A DNA stretch of 64,000 bases, taken from Streptomyces sp. HmicA12 (GTDB taxonomy: Bacteria > Actinomycetota > Actinomycetes > Streptomycetales > Streptomycetaceae). Position numbers and translations under genes: made by a program. Below the pieces are notes generated by a model, which was given only the letters and a program-made list of their open reading frames with translations, was not told the DNA's origin and searched no databases. The DNA lies in the NCBI RefSeq assembly GCF_000373565.1, contig NZ_KB891831.1, forward strand, positions 520,442-584,441. The letters are read 5' to 3'. Each line of letters starts with the position of its first letter. Within the stretch, counting starts at the first letter, position 1. Below are positions 8,826 through 16,880 of this stretch, one piece after another.

Positions 8826-10042
8826 CCGAGGAGACCACCACGCGCCCGCCGGTCCGCCAGTGGCCCGCCCTGGACCTCCACGGCGTCGACTTCGACCCGG
8901 TCCTGTCCCGGCTGATGCGCGAAGGGCCGGTGACCCGCATCCAGCTGCCCAACGGTGAGGGCTGGGCCTGGCTGGTGACGCGCTACGACGACGTGCGGAC
9001 CGTGACCAACGATCCGCGCTTCAGCCGCGAGGCCGTCGTGGGCCGTCAAGTCACGCGTCTGGCACCGCACTTCATCCCGCAGGCGGGCGCCGTCGGCTTC
9101 GCCGACCCGCCCGACCACACCCGGCTCAGGCGCTCCGTGGCCGCGGCGTTCACCGCGCGCGGCGTCGAACGGCTGCGCACGCGCGCGCAGGAGCTCCTCG
9201 ACGAGCTGGTGGGCGCGATGCTGCGCGAAGGGCCCCCCGCCGACCTCACCGAACGCCTGCTCGCGCCGTTCCCGATCGCGGTGATCTGCGAGCTGATGGG
9301 CGTACCCGCGGACGACCGGCATCTGATGCACACCTGGACGCAGCTGATCCTGTCGTCGGCTCACGGGGCCGAGGTCAGCGAGCGTGCCAAGAACGAGATG
9401 TCGGCCTACTTCGCCCGCTCGGTCCGCTCGCGCGACGACGGCACGGGCGAGGACGTGACCTCCTTGTTGGGCACGGCCGTCGGCGCGGGTGATCTCACGG
9501 AGGACGAGGCCGTCGGCCTCGCGGTCCTGGTGCAGATCGGCGGCGAGGCCGTCACCAACAACTGCGGCAACATGGCGTATCTCCTGCTCACGCGCCCCGA
9601 ACTCATGGACCGGCTGCGCGCGGAGCCCGCGTTGCGACCCCAGGCCATCGACGAGCTGCTGCGCTACATCCCGCACCGCAGCTCCGTCGGCCTGTCCCGC
9701 ATCGCCATGGAGGACGTCGACATCGCGGGTGTACGGATCTCCGAGGGCGATCCGGTCTACGTGTCCTACTTGGCGGCCAATCGTGACCCCGAGGTCTTCC
9801 CCGACCCCGATCGCATCGACTTCGACCGAGCTCCGAACCCGCACGTGTCGTTCGGCTTCGGGCCGCACTACTGCGTGGGCGGCATGCTGGCGAAGCTCGA
9901 GTCGGAGCTCCTCGTAGGGGCGCTGCTGGACCGCTTCCACGATCTGCGTCTGACCGTCCCCGCCGATCGAGTTCCCTTCCGCAAGGGAGCGTTGATCCGT
10001 GGTCCCGAGGCCGTTCCCGTGACGTGGTCGGCGGCCGGATGA
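8822..10042 (+). CDS. Cytochrome P450, CYP158A / P450mel-like
   Basis: This 406-residue soluble bacterial P450 carries the heme-ligand loop FGFGPHYCVGG (Cys351) and ExxR (ELLR, 278-281). The I-helix reads GGEAVTNN instead of the usual AGxxTT, a feature I associate with CYP158A enzymes that couple flaviolin or THN oxidatively into dimers and polymers. The gene overlaps rppA by 4 bases and the cupin gene by 4 bases (both ATGA). In S. griseus, P450mel next to rppA makes perylenequinone melanin; the equivalent role here is inferred from order and sequence. Whether dimers or higher polymers form cannot be told. Confidence 0.9.
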   Translation: MTEETTTRPPVRQWPALDLHGVDFDPVLSRLMREGPVTRIQLPNGEGWAWLVTRYDDVRTVTNDPRFSREAVVGRQVTRLAPHFIPQAGAVGFADPPDHTRLRRSVAAAFTARGVERLRTRAQELLDELVGAMLREGPPADLTERLLAPFPIAVICELMGVPADDRHLMHTWTQLILSSAHGAEVSERAKNEMSAYFARSVRSRDDGTGEDVTSLLGTAVGAGDLTEDEAVGLAVLVQIGGEAVTNNCGNMAYLLLTRPELMDRLRAEPALRPQAIDELLRYIPHRSSVGLSRIAMEDVDIAGVRISEGDPVYVSYLAANRDPEVFPDPDRIDFDRAPNPHVSFGFGPHYCVGGMLAKLESELLVGALLDRFHDLRLTVPADRVPFRKGALIRGPEAVPVTWSAAG

Positions 10043-10572
10043 CGGCGCTGACACCGGCGCAGGGTCTGCTCGTGCCGCCCGGGCACGGCCGCACCGTGCA
10101 GACGGCGGCCCAACAGGTCACCTTCAAGGTCACCGGGGACCATTCACGGATGGCGTCCAGCTTCGAGGTCGTGGTGCCGCCGGGGTTCGACGTCGGCGCC
10201 CATGTGCACACGAGAAGCGAGGAGTTGTTCTACGTCCTCGAAGGCGAGCTGGACGTGCTCGCCTTCGAGCCGCGGGTGCGCACCCCGGACAACTGGCAAC
10301 GCTGGCAGGCCCCTTCGGGCGACAAGGTGGTGCGGGCGACGCCCGGCACGGTGATCGTGGTGCCCCCTGGCTGCCCGCACGCGTTCGCCAACCCGACGGA
10401 CGCCCCCGCGAAGATGTTCTTCCAGGCCTCTCCCCCGCCCGACCACGAGCGGTACTTCGAGGAACTGCTGGAGATCCTCTCCGCGGGCGGCCCGCCCGAC
10501 CACGCGGCGATCGCCGCGCTCCGTTCCCGCTACGACATCGAGCAGCTGACGCCGCTGCGCCATGGCGGGTAG
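10039..10572 (+). CDS. Cupin quinone-forming monooxygenase, MomA-like
   Basis: This is a 177-residue single-domain cupin. Motif 1 lies in HVHTRSEELFYVLEGELDV, with metal-ligand candidates His/His/Glu. Motif 2 is PPGCPHAFAN. MomA, a cupin enzyme from Streptomyces antibioticus, converts THN to flaviolin and is linked to a type III PKS. The same context here makes flaviolin formation the likely role. ATG 10039 overlaps the P450 stop by 4 bases; an in-frame GTG-like start 15 bases upstream lies inside the P450 and is less likely. It is the last gene of the pigment operon, closed by a strong hairpin. Confidence 0.82.
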   Translation: MTALTPAQGLLVPPGHGRTVQTAAQQVTFKVTGDHSRMASSFEVVVPPGFDVGAHVHTRSEELFYVLEGELDVLAFEPRVRTPDNWQRWQAPSGDKVVRATPGTVIVVPPGCPHAFANPTDAPAKMFFQASPPPDHERYFEELLEILSAGGPPDHAAIAALRSRYDIEQLTPLRHGG

Positions 10573-10587
10573 CGGCACAAGGCGCGG

Positions 10588-10615
10588 AGGGCGCCCCGGC
10601 CGACCGGGGCGCCCT
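10588..10615. terminator. Bidirectional hairpin terminator
   Basis: Perfect 12-bp stem AGGGCGCCCCGG / CCGGGGCGCCCT with loop CCGA, between the convergent cupin and acyl-CoA dehydrogenase genes. It can serve both strands. Confidence 0.75.
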
Positions 10616-10631
10616 GCGCAAGTCCGTACCG

Positions 10632-11858
10632 CTAGCGGATCGGCATCCCCGAGAGAGTGCGGGCGATGACCAGGCGCTGGATCTCGCTCGTGCCCTCGAA
10701 GATCGTGTAGATCGCCGCGTCGCGGTGCATCCGCTCCACGGGGTACTCACGCGTGAAGCCGTTGCCGCCCAGGATCTGGATCGCCTGGGCGGTGACCTTC
10801 TTGGCCGTCTCGCTCGCGAACAGCTTGGACATCGAGCCCTCGGCGTTCTCGAACTTCTTGCCCGTGGTCGCCATCCAGGAGGCACGCCACACCAGAAGAC
10901 GCGCGGCGTCGATCTGCGTGCGCATGTCGGCCAGCTGGAACGCGACACCCTGGTTGTCGATGATCGGGCGGCCGAACTGCTCGCGCGTCTTCGCGTACTC
11001 CAGCGCCTCCTCGTACGCGGCGCGTGCCGTGCCCACCGCCATCGCGCCGACGGCCGGGCGCGAGGCCTCGAAGGTCGCCATGGCGGCGTTCTTCACGCGC
11101 TCGCCGCCCTTCGCCGCCTTCTCACGCGCGCGGGCGAGGCGCTCGTCCAGCTTGTCCTTGCCGCCGAGGAGGCAGGAACCGGGAACGCGCACGTTCTCCA
11201 GGACCACCTCGGCGGTGTGCGAGGCGCGGATGCCGTGCTTCTTGAACTTCTGCCCCTGGGACAGGCCGGGGGTGTTCGGCGGCACGATGAAGGAGGCGTG
11301 GCCCTTGGAGCCGAGCGCCGGGTCGATGGAGGCGACCACGACGTGGACGTTGGCGATGCCGCCGTTCGTCGCCCACGTCTTGGTGCCGTTCAGGACCCAC
11401 TCGTCCTTGGCCTCGTCGTAGACGGCACGGGTGCGCATGGAGGCGACGTCGGAGCCCGCGTCCGGCTCCGAGGAACAGAAGGCGGCCACCTTCACGTCGT
11501 TCACGTCGCCGTACATCTGCGGGATCCAGGTGCCGATCTGCTCCTCGGTACCGTTGGCGAGGACGCCGACCGCGGCGAGGCCCGTGCCGACGATCGACAG
11601 GGCGATGCCCGCGTCGCCCCAGAACAGCTCCTCCATCGCCATCGGGATCCCGAGGCCGCTCGGGTCGAAGAACTGCTGCGCGTAGAAGTCGAGGGAGTAG
11701 ATTCCGATCTTGGCCGCCTCCTGGATGACCGGCCAGGGGGTTTCCTCGCGCTCGTCCCACTCGGCGGCCGCGGGGCGGATCACATCGGCGGCGAAGCCGT
11801 GAAGCCAGTCACGCACTTCCTTCTGCTCGTCGTTGAGATCCATCGTGAACTCGGCCAT
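10632..11858 (-). CDS. Acyl-CoA dehydrogenase
   Basis: This 408-residue FAD enzyme oxidises acyl-CoA to the 2,3-enoyl-CoA in beta-oxidation or branched-chain acid catabolism. Family signatures are visible: AFCSSEPDAGSD and TKTWATNGG in the middle beta domain, REQFGRPI in the C-terminal domain, and the catalytic base Glu388 in YTIFEGTSEIQRL. Length is slightly above the usual 380-400. The segment KDKLDERLARAREKAAKGGERVK looks like a charged insertion and may mark a subfamily. It is divergent from a TetR gene, and dyads lying close to its start suggest local TetR control. Chain-length preference is unknown. Confidence 0.9.
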   Translation of the reverse strand: MAEFTMDLNDEQKEVRDWLHGFAADVIRPAAAEWDEREETPWPVIQEAAKIGIYSLDFYAQQFFDPSGLGIPMAMEELFWGDAGIALSIVGTGLAAVGVLANGTEEQIGTWIPQMYGDVNDVKVAAFCSSEPDAGSDVASMRTRAVYDEAKDEWVLNGTKTWATNGGIANVHVVVASIDPALGSKGHASFIVPPNTPGLSQGQKFKKHGIRASHTAEVVLENVRVPGSCLLGGKDKLDERLARAREKAAKGGERVKNAAMATFEASRPAVGAMAVGTARAAYEEALEYAKTREQFGRPIIDNQGVAFQLADMRTQIDAARLLVWRASWMATTGKKFENAEGSMSKLFASETAKKVTAQAIQILGGNGFTREYPVERMHRDAAIYTIFEGTSEIQRLVIARTLSGMPIR

Positions 11859-11887
11859 GACCCCTCCAGGGCTGCGTACACTGCATA

Positions 11888-11928
11888 TGTTACTAGCGGT
11901 AACTAGAGTCTGTTACTCGCCAGTAGCT
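11888..11928. promoter_or_regulatory. Two tandem TetR-type operator candidates
   Basis: Site 1, GTTACTAGCGGTAAC at 11889-11903, is a perfect 5+5 dyad. Site 2, starting GTTACTCGCCAGTAGC at 11912, repeats the same pattern less perfectly, 23 bases on. Both sit in the shared upstream region of the acyl-CoA dehydrogenase and tetR genes, where an autoregulating TetR would bind. Confidence 0.55.
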
Positions 11929-12022
11929 CGTGTCAACCTCCGAGCGGGCGTTCGATACCGCAGAGCCGGCGAGTGTTACCTTTCGCGGTGCGTCAAGCAA
12001 TCGCACGGGCGGGGAGAACCTC

Positions 12023-12676
12023 ATGGAGACCACACAGCGGACCGAGCAGCGCGTGGAGCAGCAGTCCGCCGCCGAGCGGCGGCGGCGTGAGCTGCTCGAG
12101 GCCGCGGACCGCGTGGTGCTCAGGGACGGGCCCGGCGCCTCGATGAACGCGATCGCCGCCGAGGCCGGCATCACCAAGCCGATCCTGTACCGCCACTTCG
12201 GCGACAAGGGCGGCCTCTACGCCGCACTCGCCAAGCGGCACACGGACGCGCTGCTCGCGTCCCTGCGCGCGGCCCTGGACGCGCCCGCGGAGCGGCGCGA
12301 GCGGGTCGAGGCGACCCTGGACACCTATCTCGCGGCCATCGAGGCCAGGCCTCAGGTCTACCGGTTCCTGATGCATCCGGCGGAGGGCGCCCCCGTCGAG
12401 GCGGGGTTCGACATCGGACGGCACTCGGCACCGCTGCTGCGGCGGATGGGCGAGGAGTTGGCCGAGGTCGTCGAGGAGCGGGTCGATCTCGGACCCGGGA
12501 GTCAGCAACTCGCGCGCGTGTGGGGGCACGGGATCGTCGGGATGATGCACGCCGCCGGCGACTGGTGGCTGGGCGAACGGCCCTGCACCCGGGCCGAATT
12601 GGTGCAGGGACTCGCCGATCTGCTCTGGGGGCGGCTCGCCGCCGCGGGCGACAAGGTGGGCGGGCCCGGGTTCTGA
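12023..12676 (+). CDS. TetR-family transcriptional regulator
   Basis: The 217-residue product has an N-terminal helix-turn-helix (residues about 25-70) containing MNAIAAEAGITKPILYRHFGDKGGLYAAL, the classic TetR recognition region. The C-terminal ligand domain includes ARVWGHGIVGMMHAAGDWWL. ATG 12023 is chosen because GGGGAG lies 6 bases upstream (12011-12016) and the longer frame adds unconserved sequence. It is divergent from the acyl-CoA dehydrogenase, with two dyads between, so it probably represses that gene and itself in response to an acyl-CoA or fatty acid. The ligand is an inference. Confidence 0.85.
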   Translation: METTQRTEQRVEQQSAAERRRRELLEAADRVVLRDGPGASMNAIAAEAGITKPILYRHFGDKGGLYAALAKRHTDALLASLRAALDAPAERRERVEATLDTYLAAIEARPQVYRFLMHPAEGAPVEAGFDIGRHSAPLLRRMGEELAEVVEERVDLGPGSQQLARVWGHGIVGMMHAAGDWWLGERPCTRAELVQGLADLLWGRLAAAGDKVGGPGF

Positions 12677-12746
12677 CCGGCCTCGCCCCGATGGCTCGGC
12701 TGCGCGCCTTCGGGGCTTGTCCTGCGTTGCCGGGTGCGGGCGGTCT

Positions 12747-12775
12747 GTGGCCTGTCGCGCAGCTCCCCGCGGCCC
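12747..12775. repeat. Streptomyces REP-like repeat core, copy 1
   Basis: The stretch TGTCGCGCAGCTCCCCGCGG matches, with one or two changes, core sequences near 39831 and (inverted) near 48677. It lies in the 98-base gap between tetR and the convergent deformylase gene. Confidence 0.5.
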
Positions 12776-13323
12776 TAGCTGGGCGCCTTTGACCACGGCG
12801 CCCTTGCCGCCTGGCGCAGCACTCTGCGGCGGCGCCAGCCCGTGACGCGGTCCGTGTAGACACCGCCCGCCAAGTGGTCGCACTCGTGCTGCAGGCACCG
12901 CGCGAACCAGCCCGTGCCGTGGATCACCACCGGGTCGCCGTCCACGTTCTGGCCCTCCACGCGCGCGTGGTCGAAGCGCGGGGTGCCCGCCTCCAGGCCC
13001 GGGAGGGACAGACAGCCCTCGGGACCGCGGATCACGACGCCGTCCGCCTCGACCAGGCGCGGGTTCACCACATGGCCCACGTGGCGCACATCGTCGTCGT
13101 CCTCGCAGTCGTAGACGAAGACGCGCAGCGATGTGCCGATCTGGTTCGCGGCGAGGCCGACCCCCTGGGCGGCGTACATTGTCGCGTACATGTCCTCAAT
13201 GAGGCGGGCGAGGGACGGCCCGAAGTCCGTGACGTCCGCGCACGGTTGGTGCAGCACGGGATCGCCGAGCAGGGTCAGGGGTCGTACGCGCCCGTAGGCG
13301 CCGGGGATCGAGCCGTGTCGCAT
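12775..13323 (-). CDS. def: Peptide deformylase
   Basis: The enzyme removes the N-formyl group from nascent proteins. It has 182 residues with all three metallo-site motifs: GVGLAANQ, EGCLSLPG (Cys metal ligand) and HECDH (two His ligands and catalytic Glu). ATG 13323 gives a typical N-terminus (MRHGSIPGAYGRV). The longer upstream frame is rejected for lack of similarity, although the Shine-Dalgarno is weak. Streptomyces usually carry several deformylases; this looks like a stand-alone accessory copy, not the one beside fmt. It is divergent from murT, sharing a 129-base upstream region. Confidence 0.93.
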   Translation of the reverse strand: MRHGSIPGAYGRVRPLTLLGDPVLHQPCADVTDFGPSLARLIEDMYATMYAAQGVGLAANQIGTSLRVFVYDCEDDDDVRHVGHVVNPRLVEADGVVIRGPEGCLSLPGLEAGTPRFDHARVEGQNVDGDPVVIHGTGWFARCLQHECDHLAGGVYTDRVTGWRRRRVLRQAARAPWSKAPS

Positions 13324-13452
13324 GGGCGTAAGGGTACGGTCGAGCGGCACCCCGAGCCGCAGTTCGGGCTTGTCAGAGGATCTCGATAGGCTGAGCCGAC
13401 ACAGCGATGTCGGGGGCAGACGCGACGCCGTACGCAAGGAGGACCCAGGAAG

Positions 13453-14691
13453 ATGTCAGGCAACTCGGAGTCGATGACTCCGCGGGCCAAGCTCGCCGTG
13501 ACGGCGGGCAAGGCCGCGGCCGCGGTGTCGCGGGCGGCGGGCCGCGGCAGCGGATCGGTGATCGGCGGCAAGGTCGCGCTCAGGCTCGACCCCGAGCTGC
13601 TCGGACGGCTCGCCCAGCACCTGGACGTGGTGCTCGTCTCGGCCACGAACGGCAAGACGACCACGACCCGTCTGATCGCCGAGGCCCTGCGCGCCAGCGG
13701 CCCCGTCGTCTCGAACGCGCTGGGCGCGAACATGCCGGCCGGGATCACCTCCGCCCTGGCCGGCGGCTCGGACGCCAAGTTCGGTGTCATCGAGGTCGAC
13801 GAGAAGTACCTCGCGGGCGTCGCGCGCGACGTGGCCCCGAAGGCGATCGCGCTGCTCAACCTCTCGCGCGACCAGCTCGACCGCGCCGCCGAGACCCGCA
13901 TGCTCGCCGAGAAGTGGCGTGAGGGGCTTGCCGGTTCGAAGGCGATCGTCATCGCGAACTCCGACGACCCGCTGGTCGTGTGGGCCGCGTCCTCCTCGCC
14001 GAACGTGGTGTGGGTCGCCGCGGGCCAGGAGTGGAAGGACGACGCCTGGTCCTGCCCGGCGTGCGGCGGTGTGATGCAGCGCCCCGGTGACGACTGGTTC
14101 TGCGGCGAGTGCGGTTTCCGCCGTCCCACCGCGAGCTGGGCGCTGCAGGGCGACTTCGTCCTCGACCCGCACGGGTCCGCCTGGCCGATCCACCTCCAGC
14201 TGCCCGGCCGCGCCAACAAGGCGAACGCGGCCTCGTCCGCCGCCGTTGCCGCCTGCTTCGGCGTTCCGCCGCAGGTCGCCCTGGAGCGCATGTACCAGGT
14301 GCAGGCCGTGGCCGGCCGGTATGACGTCGTGCAGTTCCTGGACCGCGACCTGCGCCTGCTGCTCGCCAAGAACCCCGCGGGCTGGCTCGAAACGTTCACT
14401 CTGATCGACCCGCCGCCCACCCCGGTGATCCTTTCGGTGAACGCGCGGGGCGCGGACGGCACCGACACTTCCTGGCTGTGGGACGTCGACTACACGCGTC
14501 TGGCCGGGCACCCGATCGCCGTCATCGGTGACCGCAAGCTCGACCTCGCGGTGCGCCTCGAGGTGGCGGGTCTGCAGTTCCAGGTCTGCGACACCCTCGA
14601 CCAGGCCGTGCAGGCCTCCCCGCCCGGTCGGATCGAGCTGATCGCCAACTACACCGCGTTCCAGGACGTCCGCCGCCGCGTCGGCAACTGA
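13453..14691 (+). CDS. murT: Lipid II isoglutaminyl synthase, ligase subunit MurT
   Basis: The 412-residue Mur-ligase-fold protein activates the D-Glu alpha-carboxyl of lipid II for amidation. The ATP loop ATNGKTTTT is at 64-72. A Cys4 zinc ribbon (Cys200, 203, 216, 219) interrupts the central domain, as in known MurT. The C-terminal Mur domain carries SVNARGADGTDTSWLWD. The start has AAGGAGGA upstream. gatD follows after 41 bases; the two proteins form a heterodimer in which GatD supplies ammonia from glutamine. It acts on the inner face of the cell membrane. Confidence 0.94.
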   Translation: MSGNSESMTPRAKLAVTAGKAAAAVSRAAGRGSGSVIGGKVALRLDPELLGRLAQHLDVVLVSATNGKTTTTRLIAEALRASGPVVSNALGANMPAGITSALAGGSDAKFGVIEVDEKYLAGVARDVAPKAIALLNLSRDQLDRAAETRMLAEKWREGLAGSKAIVIANSDDPLVVWAASSSPNVVWVAAGQEWKDDAWSCPACGGVMQRPGDDWFCGECGFRRPTASWALQGDFVLDPHGSAWPIHLQLPGRANKANAASSAAVAACFGVPPQVALERMYQVQAVAGRYDVVQFLDRDLRLLLAKNPAGWLETFTLIDPPPTPVILSVNARGADGTDTSWLWDVDYTRLAGHPIAVIGDRKLDLAVRLEVAGLQFQVCDTLDQAVQASPPGRIELIANYTAFQDVRRRVGN

Positions 14692-14732
14692 CCCGGAACC
14701 CCAGTACAGCGATCGCGAGCCAGCGAAGGATC

Positions 14733-15473
14733 ATGAGCATGAGTGACAGCAGCCTGCGTCTCGTGTGGGTCTACCCCGACCTGCTCAGCACGTACGGAGA
14801 CCAGGGCAACGCCCTCGTGGTGGAGCGCCGCGCCCATCAGCGCCGCCTCCAGGTCGAGCGGTACGACGTCCGCAGCGACCAGCCCGTCCCGACCTCCGGG
14901 GACATCTACCTCATCGGTGGCGGTGAGGACCGGCCGCAGCGGCTCGCCGCGGAGCGGCTGCGCCGTGACGGCGGCCTGCAGCGCGCGGTGGGCAACGGCG
15001 CCATCGTGTTCTCCGTCTGCGCCGGGTACCAGATCCTCGGCCACGAGTTCATCAACGACCTGGGCGAGCGCGAGCCGGGCCTCGGCCTGCTCGACGTGGT
15101 CTCCACGCGCGGCGAGGGCGAGCGGTGCGTCGGTGACGTGCTGGGCGACATCGACCCGAACCTGGGGCTCCCGCCGCTGACCGGGTTCGAGAACCACCAG
15201 GGCATCACGCACCTCGGCCCGTCGGCGCGGCCGTTCGCGCGCACCCGCATCGGCAAGGGCAACGGCACCGGGGACGGCACCGAAGGCGCCTTCAACGACA
15301 CGGTGTTCGGTACGTACATGCACGGGCCCGTGCTGGCGCGGAACCCGCAGATCGCGGACCTGCTGCTGAAGCTCGCGCTCGATGTGAACGCGCTGCCGCC
15401 CGTCGACGACCGGTGGTACGAGGCGCTCCGCAACGAGCGGATCGCCGCCGCCACCGCGGCACCGTCCGCGTAA
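14733..15473 (+). CDS. gatD: Lipid II isoglutaminyl synthase, glutamine amidotransferase subunit GatD
   Basis: This is a 246-residue class I (triad-type) glutaminase of the CobB/CobQ-like group. The nucleophile is Cys96 (FSVCAGYQILG) and the catalytic His is His197 (GTYMHGP), close to the numbering of pneumococcal GatD. It hydrolyses glutamine and passes ammonia to MurT to form D-isoglutamine in the peptidoglycan stem. It sits directly after murT and is presumably co-transcribed. ATG 14733 is used; a second ATG two codons on (14739) is equally possible. Confidence 0.93.
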   Translation: MSMSDSSLRLVWVYPDLLSTYGDQGNALVVERRAHQRRLQVERYDVRSDQPVPTSGDIYLIGGGEDRPQRLAAERLRRDGGLQRAVGNGAIVFSVCAGYQILGHEFINDLGEREPGLGLLDVVSTRGEGERCVGDVLGDIDPNLGLPPLTGFENHQGITHLGPSARPFARTRIGKGNGTGDGTEGAFNDTVFGTYMHGPVLARNPQIADLLLKLALDVNALPPVDDRWYEALRNERIAAATAAPSA

Positions 15474-15512
15474 GCAACCGCCCTCCTCGGTCGTCCGGCG
15501 GGTACGGATCCG

Positions 15513-15600
15513 TTGTGGCTGGTCACGCGCACGTGGCAGAGCCGCACACGGACACGGTCCCGCGCCCCTTCGGGGCGCTTCCTCGCCCATATGAGCGGGC
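15513..15600. terminator. Hairpin after gatD within a degraded REP-like stretch
   Basis: GCGCCCC (15562-15568) pairs with GGGGCGC (15572-15578) around TTC, a likely terminator for murT-gatD. The preceding TTGTGGCTGGTCACGCGCA (from 15514) resembles a decayed copy of the REP-like core seen near 39831 and 48690. The rest of this 246-base gap up to pfkA shows nothing else recognisable. Confidence 0.5.
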
Positions 15601-15719
15601 GTGTCCACCTGGCGGACGCCCCTTCCGGGCAGCCCCCCGACCGCCGCTAAGGTAGCCGCGATCCAGCCGGACGACGTGGTCCGGTCATCTGCCCACGTTT
15701 GCAAAGGTATTCCGGGCTT

Positions 15720-16745
15720 ATGCGTATTGGTGTCCTCACATCCGGCGGCGACTGCCCCGGCCTGAACGCCGTGATCCGTTCGGTCGTGCACCGGGCAGTC
15801 GTCGACCACGGCGACGAGGTCATCGGCTTCCACGACGGGTGGAAGGGTCTGCTCGAGTGCGACTACCGCAAGCTGGACCTGGACGCGGTGGGCGGCATCC
15901 TCGCCCGCGGCGGCACCATCCTCGGCTCCTCCCGCGTGCAGCCCGCCCATCTGCGGGACGGTGTCGAGCGGGCCAAGGGGCACGTCGCCGACCTCGGCCT
16001 CGACGCCATCATCCCGATCGGCGGTGAGGGCACCCTCAAGGCCGCCCGGCTGCTCTCCGACGGCGGGCTGCCGATCGTCGGCGTGCCGAAGACGATCGAC
16101 AACGACATCGCTGTCACGGACGTGACCTTCGGGTTCGACACCGCCGTGGGCGTGGCGACCGAGGCGCTCGACCGGCTCAAGACGACCGCCGAGTCGCACC
16201 AGCGGGTGCTGATCGTCGAGGTCATGGGCCGGCACACCGGATGGATCGCGCTGCACTCCGGCATGGCGGCGGGCGCGCACGCCATCGTCGTGCCCGAGCG
16301 GCCCTTCGACATCGACGAGCTGGCCGCGAAGGTCGGCGAGCGGTTCGAGGCGGGCAAGAAGTTCGCGATCGTGGTGGCCGCCGAGGGCGCCAAGCCGCGT
16401 GAGGGCTCGATGGCGTACGACGTGGGCGTCAAGGACGTCTACGGCCACGAGCGCTTCGCCGGCATCGCCCGCCAGCTCTCCGTCGAGCTGGAGCAGCGGC
16501 TCGGCAAGGAGGCGCGTCCGGTGATCCTCGGGCATGTGCAGCGCGGCGGGACCCCGACCGCGTACGACCGCGTGCTCGCGACGCGTTTCGGCTGGCACGC
16601 CGTGGAGGCCGTGCACCGGGGCGAGTTCGGCAAGATGACCGCGCTGCGCGGCACCGACATCGTGATGGTGTCGCTCGCCGAGGCCGTGGAGACGCTCAAG
16701 ACGGTGCCCGCGGAGCGGTACGCCGAGGCGGAGTGCGTGCTCTGA
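15720..16745 (+). CDS. pfkA: 6-phosphofructokinase, ATP-dependent group III
   Basis: The enzyme phosphorylates fructose 6-phosphate in glycolysis. It has 341 residues, with nucleotide/phosphate loops SGGDCPGLNA (8-17) and GGEGT (101-105), catalytic PKTIDNDI (123-130) and MGRHTGWIA. Position 104 is Gly, as in ATP-using enzymes (Asp in PPi enzymes). Position 124 is Lys, which is found in PPi-type and some actinobacterial ATP enzymes, so donor specificity is not absolute from sequence. ATG 15720 matches family N-termini. Streptomyces often have three pfk paralogues; this appears to be one of them. A 14-bp hairpin follows. Confidence 0.92.
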   Translation: MRIGVLTSGGDCPGLNAVIRSVVHRAVVDHGDEVIGFHDGWKGLLECDYRKLDLDAVGGILARGGTILGSSRVQPAHLRDGVERAKGHVADLGLDAIIPIGGEGTLKAARLLSDGGLPIVGVPKTIDNDIAVTDVTFGFDTAVGVATEALDRLKTTAESHQRVLIVEVMGRHTGWIALHSGMAAGAHAIVVPERPFDIDELAAKVGERFEAGKKFAIVVAAEGAKPREGSMAYDVGVKDVYGHERFAGIARQLSVELEQRLGKEARPVILGHVQRGGTPTAYDRVLATRFGWHAVEAVHRGEFGKMTALRGTDIVMVSLAEAVETLKTVPAERYAEAECVL

Positions 16746-16783
16746 CGGCCGTCGGCCGCGCCGCCCGCCCCCTGCTTCAGTTC

Positions 16784-16828
16784 CTCTTTGAAGAGACTGC
16801 CCCCGGCCGAAGCCTCGGCCGGGGGCAG
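16784..16828 (+). terminator. Strong terminator after pfkA
   Basis: Perfect 14-bp stem CTGCCCCCGGCCGA (16797-16810) / TCGGCCGGGGGCAG (16815-16828) with loop AGCC, followed by TTCTACT. A smaller dyad CTCTT-TG-AAGAG lies just before it (16784-16795). Confidence 0.75.
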
Positions 16829-16880
16829 TTCTACTCTGGTGGCGCACAATCCGTACGAAACGAGCAACTGGAGCCGGCCG

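Noticed and set aside
13407..13922. Alternative + frame overlapping the murT start
   Set aside because: The murT frame has AAGGAGGA, ATG 13453 and the ATP loop. The other frame is Arg/Gly-rich with no motif.
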